DNA of 6,787 bases from Rhodoferax sp. (GTDB lineage: Bacteria > Pseudomonadota > Gammaproteobacteria > Burkholderiales > Burkholderiaceae_C). The stretch spans positions 1 to 6,787 of the forward strand of contig JAKFXU010000136.1 of NCBI GenBank assembly GCA_021731215.1, written 5' to 3'. The translations under genes and the position numbers were made by a program. This document shows, piece by piece, positions 1-6,733 of this stretch (position 1 is the stretch's first letter; every line of letters begins with the position of its first letter). The notes below the pieces were generated by a model. That model did no database searches. It saw nothing but the letters and a program-made list of their open reading frames with translations, and had not been told where the DNA came from.

Positions 1-343
1 AGGGAATGCCGCGGGTGCCGAGCAGCGCGCGGCCGGCGTTACAGGGGGCGCAGTTGTCGGCGCTGTAGAGCGTCACCGGATATTTGCCGACCACCTGGCG
101 CAAGGCGAACGGCAGTGCCGCGCCCGCGCCGCCGCCCATCGACGCGCCAGCGGCACCGGTGGCCGTGGCCTTGGCGGATGCTGCGGGCGGCTGATCGGAA
201 AAAGTGACTTTGCCATCGGCTCCGACCACGCGGTAAATGGTCTGGGCCTGCGCCTGGCCGGCCGTCAGCAGCAGCGCGCCAGTGGCCACGAGCGCATAAA
301 AAGCCAAAGTTGGCCGGCGGCTGGCTTGAATGGTGTTGTTCAT
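1..343 (-). CDS. Exported DUF4124 / glutaredoxin-like protein (3' end missing)
   Basis: The first 114 residues of a protein that runs off the left edge. Residues 1-33 look like a Sec signal peptide: Arg9-Arg10, a hydrophobic core at about 13-28, and an AQA motif at 31-33 as the likely cleavage site. The mature part begins with a DUF4124-like segment (about 34-55, with IYRV and the DGKVTFSDQPP stretch). An Ala/Gly-rich linker follows (about 54-77). From about residue 88 a glutaredoxin-like beta strand (VTLYS) leads into a Cys-Ala-Pro-Cys redox motif at 98-101. A periplasmic thiol-disulfide role is inferred from the export signal and the CxxC; the substrate is unknown. The ATG lies 12 bp after the prlC stop, with a GGGGA ribosome-binding site at 352-348, so it is probably co-transcribed with prlC. 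The C-terminal part of the redoxin fold, including the cis-Pro loop, is outside the window. Confidence 0.8.
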   Translation of the reverse strand, partial: MNNTIQASRRPTLAFYALVATGALLLTAGQAQAQTIYRVVGADGKVTFSDQPPAASAKATATGAAGASMGGGAGAALPFALRQVVGKYPVTLYSADNCAPCNAGRALLGTRGIP

Positions 344-355
344 GTCGTCCCCGCG

Positions 356-2395
356 TTACTTTGCTGGCGCCATGCCCTGATGCCGCAGCAAGGCTTCCAG
401 ATTGGGCTCGCGCCCGCGAAAGGCCTTGAACGACTCCATCGCCGGGCGGCTGCCACCTGCCTCTAGTATCGCTTGCCGGTATTTTCTGCCGGTCTCCCGA
501 TTGGGCAAACCGTCGTGACCCACGCTTTCCTCAAAGGCGGCGTAGGCATCGGCGCTCAGGACCTCGGCCCATTTGTAGCTATAGTAGCCCGCTGCATAGC
601 CACCGGCAAAAATATGGCTGAAGGTGTGCGCCGTGCGGCTCCAGTGCGGCGGCTGCAGCAGCGCCACTTCGGCGCGCACCTGCGCCAGCAGGGCCATCAG
701 GTCAAGCGCCGGGTCATGCGCGGTGTGCAGCAGCATGTCAAACAGCGAGAACTCGATCTGGCGCAGGGTTTGCATACCGCTCTGGAAGTTCTTGGCGGCC
801 AGCATTTTGTCAAACAAGGCGCGCGGAAGCGGCGCGCCGGTATCCACATGGGCCGTCATGTTCTTGAGCACATCCCATTCCCAGCAGAAGTTTTCCATCA
901 ACTGGCTGGGCAACTCCACCGCGTCCCATTCGACGCCGCTGATGCCCGACACATCACGCTCATTGACCTGTGACAGCAGGTGATGCAGCCCGTGGCCAAA
1001 TTCGTGAAACAGGGTGGTGACATCGTCATGCGTCAGCAGCGCGGGTTTAGTCCCTACGCCGTCGGCAAAGTTGCACACCAGATGCGCCACCGGTGTCTGC
1101 AACTGATGCGTGTCGGGGCGCAACCAGCGCGTGCGCACGTCGTCCATCCAGGCGCCGCCGCGCTTGCCCTTGCGCGCCGACGGATCCAGATAGAACTGGC
1201 CAACCAGGCTGTTGGCACGTTCGATCCGGTAGAACTCGACACTGGGGTGCCACACCGGGGCCGTGTCCTTGCGGATGCTGACCTCAAACAGCGTCTCGAC
1301 AATCTGGAACAGACCGGCCAACACCTTGGGCGCCGTGAAGTACTGTTTGACTTGCCTCTCGCTGAAGGCGTAGCGCGCTTCCTTGAGCTTCTCGCTGACA
1401 TAAGGCCAGTCCCAGGCCTGCGGGTCTGGTAGGGACAAGTGCTGACTGGCGAATTCGCGCAAGTCGGCCAGATCCTTTTCGGCGAACGGGCGCGCCTTGG
1501 CTGCCAGATCACGTAGAAACGTTATGACCTGCTGCGGGTTTTCGGCCATTTTGGGAACAACCGAGAGCTCACCAAAGTTGCGGTAACCCAGTAGCCGGGC
1601 TTCTTCCAGGCGCAAGGCCAGCATCTCGGCCATCAGGGCGGAGTTGTCGAACTGGCGGGTGTCAGCACCCGCCTGGTCGGAGGCGCGCGTGACGTAGGCG
1701 CGGTAGAGCTTTTCGCGCAGGGCGCTGCTGCGGGTAAACTGCATCACCGGCAGGTAGCACGGCATTTTGAGCGTGAGCTTGTAACCCACCTTGCCCTCTG
1801 CCAGCGCGCTGGCCAGGGCGGCCTGCTTGACGTCGTCCGGCACCCCTTCCAGTTCTGAAACGTCGGCGTAGTAGGCAAAGGCATCGGTCGCGTCCAGCGC
1901 GTTCTCGCTGAACTTCTGGCTCAGTTCAGCCTGGCGCTCCTGAATGGCGGCAAAACGCGCGCGCTCCTGGCCCGCCAATTCGGCGCCACCGAGCACAAAG
2001 TTGCGCATGGCGTTCTTGTGTGCCTGAAGCTGCTCCGCGTTGAGCGTGCCGGGATCAATTGCTTTGTATTTGGCGTACAGGTGCTCGTCGGAGCCCAGCC
2101 GGGTGAAAAACTCGGTAACTTTGGGCAGGGCTTCGTTGTACGCCGCCCGCAACGCGGGCGTATCGGCCACGCTGTTCAAGTGACTCACGGCGCCCCAGGC
2201 GCGCCCCAGTTTTTCGGTGGCTACCTCCAGCACGCGGGCGATGTCGTTCCAGCGCGGCGGGAAGTCATCGGCCGTGGCGGTTGCCAGCGCGGCGTTGGCA
2301 TCCGCCAGCAAGCAGTCGATGGCCGGCGCCACCTGGGCGGGGGTGATCCGGTCAAACAGCGGCAGATCGTCGAAACAGAGCAGGGGATTGTTCAT
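356..2395 (-). CDS. prlC: Oligopeptidase A, M3-family zinc metallopeptidase
   Basis: A cytosolic oligopeptidase of family M3 (thimet oligopeptidase/OpdA group), which cleaves short peptides, including released signal peptides, late in protein turnover. The chosen start gives 679 aa, close to E. coli OpdA (about 680). Numbered from that start, the zinc site HEFGH is at 464-468. The third ligand Glu is at 494, in the VELPSQLMENF motif. The family's catalytic and substrate-binding tyrosines correspond to Tyr600 and Tyr607 in HIFAGGYAAGYYSYKW. The N-terminal half is the helical channel region; the catalytic domain covers roughly 215 to 670. The frame is open to a TTG at 2425, and another ATG lies at 2404. 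I chose the ATG at 2395 because the resulting MNNPLL start matches the MTNPLL start of E. coli OpdA. The ribosome-binding site is weak (GAG about 5 nt upstream). No signal peptide is seen. Family assignment is very secure; the exact start is moderately so. Confidence 0.95.
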   Translation of the reverse strand: MNNPLLCFDDLPLFDRITPAQVAPAIDCLLADANAALATATADDFPPRWNDIARVLEVATEKLGRAWGAVSHLNSVADTPALRAAYNEALPKVTEFFTRLGSDEHLYAKYKAIDPGTLNAEQLQAHKNAMRNFVLGGAELAGQERARFAAIQERQAELSQKFSENALDATDAFAYYADVSELEGVPDDVKQAALASALAEGKVGYKLTLKMPCYLPVMQFTRSSALREKLYRAYVTRASDQAGADTRQFDNSALMAEMLALRLEEARLLGYRNFGELSVVPKMAENPQQVITFLRDLAAKARPFAEKDLADLREFASQHLSLPDPQAWDWPYVSEKLKEARYAFSERQVKQYFTAPKVLAGLFQIVETLFEVSIRKDTAPVWHPSVEFYRIERANSLVGQFYLDPSARKGKRGGAWMDDVRTRWLRPDTHQLQTPVAHLVCNFADGVGTKPALLTHDDVTTLFHEFGHGLHHLLSQVNERDVSGISGVEWDAVELPSQLMENFCWEWDVLKNMTAHVDTGAPLPRALFDKMLAAKNFQSGMQTLRQIEFSLFDMLLHTAHDPALDLMALLAQVRAEVALLQPPHWSRTAHTFSHIFAGGYAAGYYSYKWAEVLSADAYAAFEESVGHDGLPNRETGRKYRQAILEAGGSRPAMESFKAFRGREPNLEALLRHQGMAPAK

Positions 2396-2432
2396 AAGTC
2401 TCATTTTGCGGCTTGGAGCCGTCAATTCAAGG

Positions 2433-2521
2433 GAGGCCGACGCCGGGCCGCCCCAAGTCGGCCTGCGGCCCCCTCGGGGGGCAGCGAGTACACGGCAGTG
2501 CCGAGCGTGGGGGCCACGTTA
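2433..2521. repeat. GC-rich palindromic intergenic repeat, copy 1 (89 bp)
   Basis: This copy is identical over all 89 bases to the one at 2525-2613; three bases (CAA) separate them. It contains several inverted repeats: GGCCGAC (2435-2441) with GTCGGCC (2457-2463); GCCCCC (2468-2473) with GGGGGC (2477-2482) around a TCG loop; and CGGCA (2493-2497) with TGCCG (2499-2503). A longer-range pairing of GGCCCCC (2468-2474 region) with GGGGGCC (2509-2515) is an alternative. It has no open frame of its own and no T-tract, so it resembles a REP/BIME-type extragenic element more than a terminator. From memory, near-identical sequences are scattered between genes in Comamonadaceae genomes; this is not verified here. 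Confidence 0.88.
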
Positions 2522-2524
2522 CAA

Positions 2525-2613
2525 GAGGCCGACGCCGGGCCGCCCCAAGTCGGCCTGCGGCCCCCTCGGGGGGCAGCGAGTACACGGCAGTGCCGAGCGT
2601 GGGGGCCACGTTA
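2525..2613. repeat. GC-rich palindromic intergenic repeat, copy 2 (89 bp), overlapping the folD stop codon
   Basis: The second perfect copy of the 89-bp element, shifted by 92 bp from copy 1, with the same inverted repeats: stems at 2527-2533/2549-2555, 2560-2565/2569-2574 and 2585-2589/2591-2595. Its last three bases (TTA, 2611-2613) are the folD TAA stop codon read on the minus strand. Copy 1 ends in the same TTA, so the stop triplet belongs to the shared repeat sequence. In RNA made from folD these stems would form immediately after the stop codon. They could protect the 3' end of the message or dampen read-through into prlC. That role is inferred from the behaviour of REP elements in general. 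Confidence 0.88.
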
Positions 2614-3474
2614 TGCGGCGCGTTCAGCCGCTTCAAGGGTGTTGACCAGCAGCATCGTAATCGTCATCGGACCGACCCCGCCCGGCACCGGGGTTATAAA
2701 GCTGGCGACCTCTTTGACGCCCGCAAAATCCACGTCGCCGCACAGCTTGCCCTCCGGGTTGCGGTTCATGCCGACGTCAATCACCACGGCGCCGGGCTTG
2801 ACCATGTCGGCGGTCAGCACATTGCGCTTGCCCACGGCCGCGACGATCACGTCGGCCTGGCGCGTGTGGTGGCCGATGTCGAGGGTGGCGCTGTGGCACA
2901 CGGTGACGGTGGCGTTGGCTTGTAGCAGCAACAAGGCCATCGGTTTGCCCACCGTGTTGCTGCGGCCAATCACCACCGCGTGTTTGCCGCGCAAATCGAG
3001 GCCGGTGCTCTCAATCAGTTTCATGCAGCCATAGGGCGTGCAGGGGCGAAAGCCGGCTTGACCGGTCATCAATTCACCGGCGCTCAAGGTGGCAAAGCCG
3101 TCCACGTCCTTGGCCGTGGCAATGGCCTCGATCACCTGGTGCGGGTTGATGTGCTTGGGCAGTGGCATCTGCACCAGAATGCCATGCACGCTCGGGTCGG
3201 TATTGAGCGCGGCAATGCGCGCCAGCAGAGCGTCTTGCGTCAGGCTGGCGTCGTATTTTTCAAATACAGAATGAACGCCGGTGTCAAGGCAGGCCTTCAC
3301 CTTGTTGCGTACATAAACCGCGCTGGCCGGGTCATCGCCCACCAGAATGACGGCCAGGCCGGGTGTCACGCCGCGCGCCTTGAGCGCCAGGGCGCGACTG
3401 GCTACATCGGCGCGCAGTCGGGCCGAGAGCGCATTGCCGTCAATCAGTTGGCCGTAGGCTGGTGTTGTCATCAT
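2611..3474 (-). CDS. folD: Bifunctional methylenetetrahydrofolate dehydrogenase / methenyltetrahydrofolate cyclohydrolase
   Basis: FolD interconverts 5,10-methylene-THF, 5,10-methenyl-THF and 10-formyl-THF with NADP in the cytosol, supplying one-carbon units for purines and formyl-Met-tRNA. The length (287 aa) matches E. coli FolD (288). The catalytic YxxxK is Tyr54/Lys58. Gln102 lies in the ILVQMPLP motif, and the active-site Asp is in KDVDG (Asp125 by spacing to the E. coli enzyme). The Rossmann-type NADP-binding loop is GRSNTVGKP at 170-178. The family signature [10 protein letters not shown] is at 262-271. Two adjacent ATGs (3474 and 3471) can serve as the start; neither has a strong ribosome-binding site (GAG about 7-10 nt upstream), and the upstream one is given. 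The TAA stop is supplied by the palindromic repeat that follows. A terminator just upstream separates folD from the two-component operon, and a promoter candidate lies in the same gap. Confidence 0.97.
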   Translation of the reverse strand: MMTTPAYGQLIDGNALSARLRADVASRALALKARGVTPGLAVILVGDDPASAVYVRNKVKACLDTGVHSVFEKYDASLTQDALLARIAALNTDPSVHGILVQMPLPKHINPHQVIEAIATAKDVDGFATLSAGELMTGQAGFRPCTPYGCMKLIESTGLDLRGKHAVVIGRSNTVGKPMALLLLQANATVTVCHSATLDIGHHTRQADVIVAAVGKRNVLTADMVKPGAVVIDVGMNRNPEGKLCGDVDFAGVKEVASFITPVPGGVGPMTITMLLVNTLEAAERAA

Positions 3475-3489
3475 TCCGATCTCATAAGT

Positions 3490-3521
3490 AAAAACGCCCG
3501 CTAGTCCTTATCGGGCGGGCG
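3490..3521 (-). terminator. Rho-independent terminator of the two-component operon
   Basis: On the minus strand, CGCCCGC (3521-3515) can pair perfectly with GCGGGCG (3501-3495) across a 13-nt loop. Five T residues follow directly (3494-3490). It begins 24 nt after the response-regulator stop codon and ends 15 nt before the folD start. It should therefore end the kinase/regulator message rather than serve folD. The loop is longer than usual, which may reduce efficiency. Confidence 0.75.
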
Positions 3522-3535
3522 CAAATCGCTGTAAA
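3507..3535 (-). promoter_or_regulatory. Candidate sigma70 promoter for folD, overlapping the terminator
   Basis: On the minus strand a -35-like TTTACA (3535-3530, 5 of 6 to consensus) is followed after exactly 17 bp by GATAAG (3512-3507, 4 of 6 to TATAAT). The expected start point is near 3500, inside the 3' arm of the terminator stem. Transcripts from it would lack the 5' arm and escape termination, leaving a leader of roughly 25 nt before the folD ATG. This is a match by eye in an otherwise GC-rich gap; no start-site data are available. Confidence 0.4.
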
Positions 3536-3545
3536 TTCAGTTGCA

Positions 3546-4172
3546 TCAAGCTTTGGCGGTGCTTGGTCCCAAGGCAATTTTCAGGAGGTCTGCCACCGTA
3601 TTGGCGTTGAGTTTTTCCATGATGTTGGCGCGGTGCGCCTCCACCGTCTTGATGCTGATGCCCAAGTCGTCGGCAATCTGCTTGTTCAGGCGCCCGGCCA
3701 CGATGCGCTCCAGCACCTGCGCTTCGCGCAGGGTCAGGCGGGCCATCAGGGCACCGCGGCTGGCCGCGCTCTGGTGTTCGGCGAAGGCGTCCTTGGCCTG
3801 GTCCAGCATGCGTTCCACCAGCGGCACCAATTGCTCTTCCTTGAACGGTTTCTGGATGAAGTCCATCGCGCCCTTCTTCATGGTGTCCACCGCCATCGGC
3901 ACGTCGCCATGGCCGGTGATGAACACGATGGGCAGCGGCGAGCGGATCTCCAACAGCCGGCTTTGCAGCTCCAGGCCGGTCATGCCGCCCATGCGGATGT
4001 CGACAATCAGGCAAGCCACCTCGCGCGCGTCATAGCGGCTCAAGAATGACTCGGCCGACTCGAAACAACGAACGCGGTAGTCCTTGCCCTCCAGCAGCCA
4101 CTGAAGCGAGTCGCGCACTGCTTCGTCGTCGTCGACCACGTAAACCGTGCCTTTTTTCGGTATCAAACTCAT
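3546..4172 (-). CDS. FixJ-family response regulator (REC + LuxR-type HTH)
   Basis: A 208-aa DNA-binding transcriptional regulator with the FixJ/NarL layout. The receiver domain (about 8-120) has the acidic cluster Asp14-Asp16, the phosphoacceptor Asp58 (LIVDIRM), Thr86 in FITGHGD and Lys108 in the QKPF motif, so phospho-signalling should be intact. A linker at about 125-143 leads to a LuxR-type helix-turn-helix (about 144-200) with LTLREAQVLERI and the recognition segment ISIKTVEAHRANIMEKL. The frame is open for 59 more codons into the kinase gene. The ATG at 4172 is preferred because the receiver domain begins right after it and it lies just past the kinase stop. The gap to the kinase is 14 bp, with no clear ribosome-binding site, which suggests translational coupling. 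The partner is almost certainly the adjacent kinase; the target genes are unknown. FixJ, DctR and TtrR are similar in build, so I assign no gene symbol. Confidence 0.92.
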   Translation of the reverse strand: MSLIPKKGTVYVVDDDEAVRDSLQWLLEGKDYRVRCFESAESFLSRYDAREVACLIVDIRMGGMTGLELQSRLLEIRSPLPIVFITGHGDVPMAVDTMKKGAMDFIQKPFKEEQLVPLVERMLDQAKDAFAEHQSAASRGALMARLTLREAQVLERIVAGRLNKQIADDLGISIKTVEAHRANIMEKLNANTVADLLKIALGPSTAKA

Positions 4173-4186
4173 GCTGTCGCCAGGAT

Positions 4187-6733
4187 TTAACCCGGTGTCC
4201 TTGGTTGTCTTTGCGGGAGCGGGGCCTTGGGCAGCAGGGATTCTGTCACCGGAATCCAGAAGGAGAAACAGCACCCTGTCACCTCGGCGCCATTGTAGAG
4301 GTTCTCGGCTTTCATTCGGCCCTGGTGCGATTCCACGATGGAGCGGCACAGACTCAGGCCGATACCCATGCCATCGGCCTTGGTGGAATAAAAAGCCTCG
4401 TACAGCCGCGCCATTACTTCCGGCGCCAGCCCTTGGCCGGTGTCGGTGACGGTGAATTCAACCACGGCTTTGTCATTCACCTGCGTCGGCGCCACCCGTA
4501 ACCTGACGTTGCGCAGCGCCGTGGGCCGGTGGGCGGCGTCAATCGACTCAGCCGCATTTTTGAGCAGATTGACCAGTACCTGCTCGATCAGAATCGGGTC
4601 CACCAGCAGTGCCGACATGCGCGGGGCCACATAGTGAGTCAGTCGCACATTGCGGCGACGCATTTCAATTTCGGCCAGTTCAACCGCTTCGTCCACCATG
4701 GCCGCGATTTTCGACAGGGAACGATTGGGCTCGCTGCGTTTTACAAAAGAACGAATGCGCTGGATGATCTGGCCGGCCCGCTGCGCCTGTTTGGCGGTTT
4801 TCTCCAGTGCCCCCAGCAGATCTTCTTCGCTGATCTGTTGTGCCTTGATGCGCGACATCATGCCGTTGCAATAGTTGTTGATGGCGGTCAGTGGCTGGTT
4901 CAGCTCATGCGCCACGCTCGAGGCCATTTCACCCATGGTGATCAAGCGGCTGGCGCTCTGGGCGCGCTCGGTTTGTACCGCCGACTGCTCTTCGGCGATG
5001 CGCCGGGCCGTGATGTCGGTGGCAATCACCATCTGCGCCAGGCGCCCATCGACCCAGCTCAGATAGCGGGTGCGCACCTCGAGCCATTTGTCCAGGGCCT
5101 CCAGATAAATCTCGGCACTTTCAGTTTCGGTCTCGGGCAGTGAGTTGGTCGGCAGGCCGGCGAAGGCGTCCACGTTGTCCAGCGACTCATCGCTGGGGGG
5201 CGTCATGGGAACGCCCGCTTCGGCCACCAGTTGCAGATGCCCGAGCGCCTCGGTGCCGAACCAAAAACGGTAGAGCTTGTTGGCAAACAACAACTCGTCG
5301 CTGCCCAGCGGCGCCACCGAGATCGAGGCATCCAGCGCTTCGAGCACCGTGGTGAAGCGTTCATGCGATGCCGACAGTTGTTCCCGAATCCGGTTCGGTT
5401 CCGTAATGTCGGTCATCGAAGTCATCCAGCCGGTTTGGGTGCCACGCGCGTCAATCAGCGGTGAGACGTAGAGCCGGGCGTCGAACAGGGTGCCGTCGCG
5501 GCGTTTGATATGCACTTGAATGCCGCCCGGCAGGGTCTTGCCAGCCAGTTCTTCTTCCAGTCTGGAGGTCAATGAATCATGATCTTCCTCGGGCCAATAG
5601 GGGAACGGTGCGGTGCGCCCGACCAAATCGGATTCACGCCAACCCGTCATCTTGCAAAAAGCGGCGTTGACGTAGGTAATGCGACCTTGCAGATCGAGTG
5701 CCCGCATACCCGTCAGCATGGAGTTTTCCATGGCCCGACGAAAGCTGGTCTCCGACACCAGGGCCTGCTGCGCCTGCAGCCGGCGGCGGGAGTGGCGCCA
5801 GTTGGCAATCAGCATCCAGGCTGTCATCGTGCTCAGGGCGGTGACCAGCCAGAACAGGCCGCTGCCAATCAAGCCCAGCGAGGTGCGGTAAGCCTGGCCC
5901 CGTATCACCAGGCCGTTGCCCACCGGCGACACCGGTACTTCATAGGCATTGGCCGGACTGGCCCAGGGCAGCAGTTCGCTGGCCCGGTTGCGCTTTGGAA
6001 TGCTGGTGCCCGCCAGTAGGCCGCCATTGGCATCGTGCAGTGAAACCGCGTAACGGGCCGATACCTCGGACGGCACGCCATAGCGGAACAATCCATCAAC
6101 CGAGTATTCGGCCAGCAGCACGCCGGTAAAGCGGGCGCGATCGCTCAGGGGGATGTGCAGTTGCAGCATGGCGGGTGCGTCTGGCGTTGCGATGTGCTGT
6201 GCGTAGACCGGTTGCTGTAGTTCCTTGGCCAGGCTGTAGGTGTTTTCGGTTTCGCCGCTGGTGAGGGTGCTGCCCACTGCCCTGAGCTGCCTGGCCGACA
6301 GACTTGCAGTACCGAAGCGGGCGCGGATGCGTCGGCGTGCGTCGATCCAGGTCAGGCCCTGCAACTCGGGGTATTGGTTGACGATGGCCTCGGCCCGGCT
6401 TTGAAAGTCGTCGGCATCGAGCTCGCGGTTGGACAGTTCGCGGGCAATACGCATGACTTGCTCCTGGCGCTCCAACAGGCGCAGACGCAGGCGTTGTTGC
6501 GTGTATTCGACATCGCGCTTGACGGCTTCCTGCTCGCGCTCAATTTCTTCCAGGCGCAAATAGCCGAACGCCGACACGATGGCAGCCAGAAACAACAGCA
6601 CGGCAGCCAGCGGCGCCAGCACGGCGAACCAGTCCTGGCGTTGCGGCGTTAATCGCTGCCACCAGCTCTGCAGTCGGGTCACCGGGGGCAGTGTGGTCGG
6701 ACTAGGAAACGTGATCGGACGCGGCAAGGGCAT
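4187..6733 (-). CDS. Membrane-bound PAS-domain sensor histidine kinase
   Basis: An 848-aa inner-membrane kinase, partner of the response regulator just downstream. From the ATG at 6733: a Pro-rich N-terminus; transmembrane segment 1 (about 35-59); a roughly 225-residue periplasmic region (60-283) that opens with a long charged amphipathic helix (66-100) and resembles Cache-type sensors; and transmembrane segment 2 (about 286-312). Then follow a clear PAS/PAC domain (about 328-446), a second, weaker PAS-like region (about 454-576), HisKA (about 592-666) with phospho-acceptor His609 in VAHELNQP, and a HATPase_c domain (about 705-830). The ATPase domain has N-box Asn726 (NLLKNAAES), the G1 box DTGQGL (from Asp764) and the G2 box GMGIGLS (from Gly788). 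There is no receiver or Hpt domain, so it is an orthodox kinase. The HELNQP H-box is the type seen in FixL, DctB and TtrS relatives. The frame is open to a TTG at 6775; the ATG at 6733 has a short GAG ahead of it and gives a normal N-terminus. The ligand cannot be inferred. Confidence 0.93.
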   Translation of the reverse strand: MPLPRPITFPSPTTLPPVTRLQSWWQRLTPQRQDWFAVLAPLAAVLLFLAAIVSAFGYLRLEEIEREQEAVKRDVEYTQQRLRLRLLERQEQVMRIARELSNRELDADDFQSRAEAIVNQYPELQGLTWIDARRRIRARFGTASLSARQLRAVGSTLTSGETENTYSLAKELQQPVYAQHIATPDAPAMLQLHIPLSDRARFTGVLLAEYSVDGLFRYGVPSEVSARYAVSLHDANGGLLAGTSIPKRNRASELLPWASPANAYEVPVSPVGNGLVIRGQAYRTSLGLIGSGLFWLVTALSTMTAWMLIANWRHSRRRLQAQQALVSETSFRRAMENSMLTGMRALDLQGRITYVNAAFCKMTGWRESDLVGRTAPFPYWPEEDHDSLTSRLEEELAGKTLPGGIQVHIKRRDGTLFDARLYVSPLIDARGTQTGWMTSMTDITEPNRIREQLSASHERFTTVLEALDASISVAPLGSDELLFANKLYRFWFGTEALGHLQLVAEAGVPMTPPSDESLDNVDAFAGLPTNSLPETETESAEIYLEALDKWLEVRTRYLSWVDGRLAQMVIATDITARRIAEEQSAVQTERAQSASRLITMGEMASSVAHELNQPLTAINNYCNGMMSRIKAQQISEEDLLGALEKTAKQAQRAGQIIQRIRSFVKRSEPNRSLSKIAAMVDEAVELAEIEMRRRNVRLTHYVAPRMSALLVDPILIEQVLVNLLKNAAESIDAAHRPTALRNVRLRVAPTQVNDKAVVEFTVTDTGQGLAPEVMARLYEAFYSTKADGMGIGLSLCRSIVESHQGRMKAENLYNGAEVTGCCFSFWIPVTESLLPKAPLPQRQPRTPG

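Noticed and set aside
473..1432. Long plus-strand open frames opposite prlC, and similar ones opposite the kinase gene
   Set aside because: They are antisense shadows typical of GC-rich coding DNA. The minus-strand frames carry recognisable protein families with intact catalytic motifs.
2401..2432. A promoter for prlC in the 37 bp between the repeat and the gene (TTGAAT or TTGACG with CAAAAT or GAGACT)
   Set aside because: The hexamer pairs match only partly, and the better one would put the transcription start on the ATG itself. This is too weak to list as a feature.
2433..2613. The tandem repeat as a CRISPR array or as a rho-independent terminator
   Set aside because: Two 89-bp units with a 3-bp gap do not fit CRISPR repeat/spacer architecture, and the strong stems are not followed by a T-tract on either strand.
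2427..2636. Open frames on both strands across the tandem repeat
   Set aside because: They consist of the GC-rich repeat translated in two different frames, because the 92-bp offset is not a multiple of three. They lack homology-like features and ribosome-binding sites.
4173..4349. A longer response regulator starting at 4349
   Set aside because: The extra 59 residues overlap the kinase C-terminus in another frame and look unlike any regulator N-terminus. The receiver domain begins directly after the ATG at 4172.
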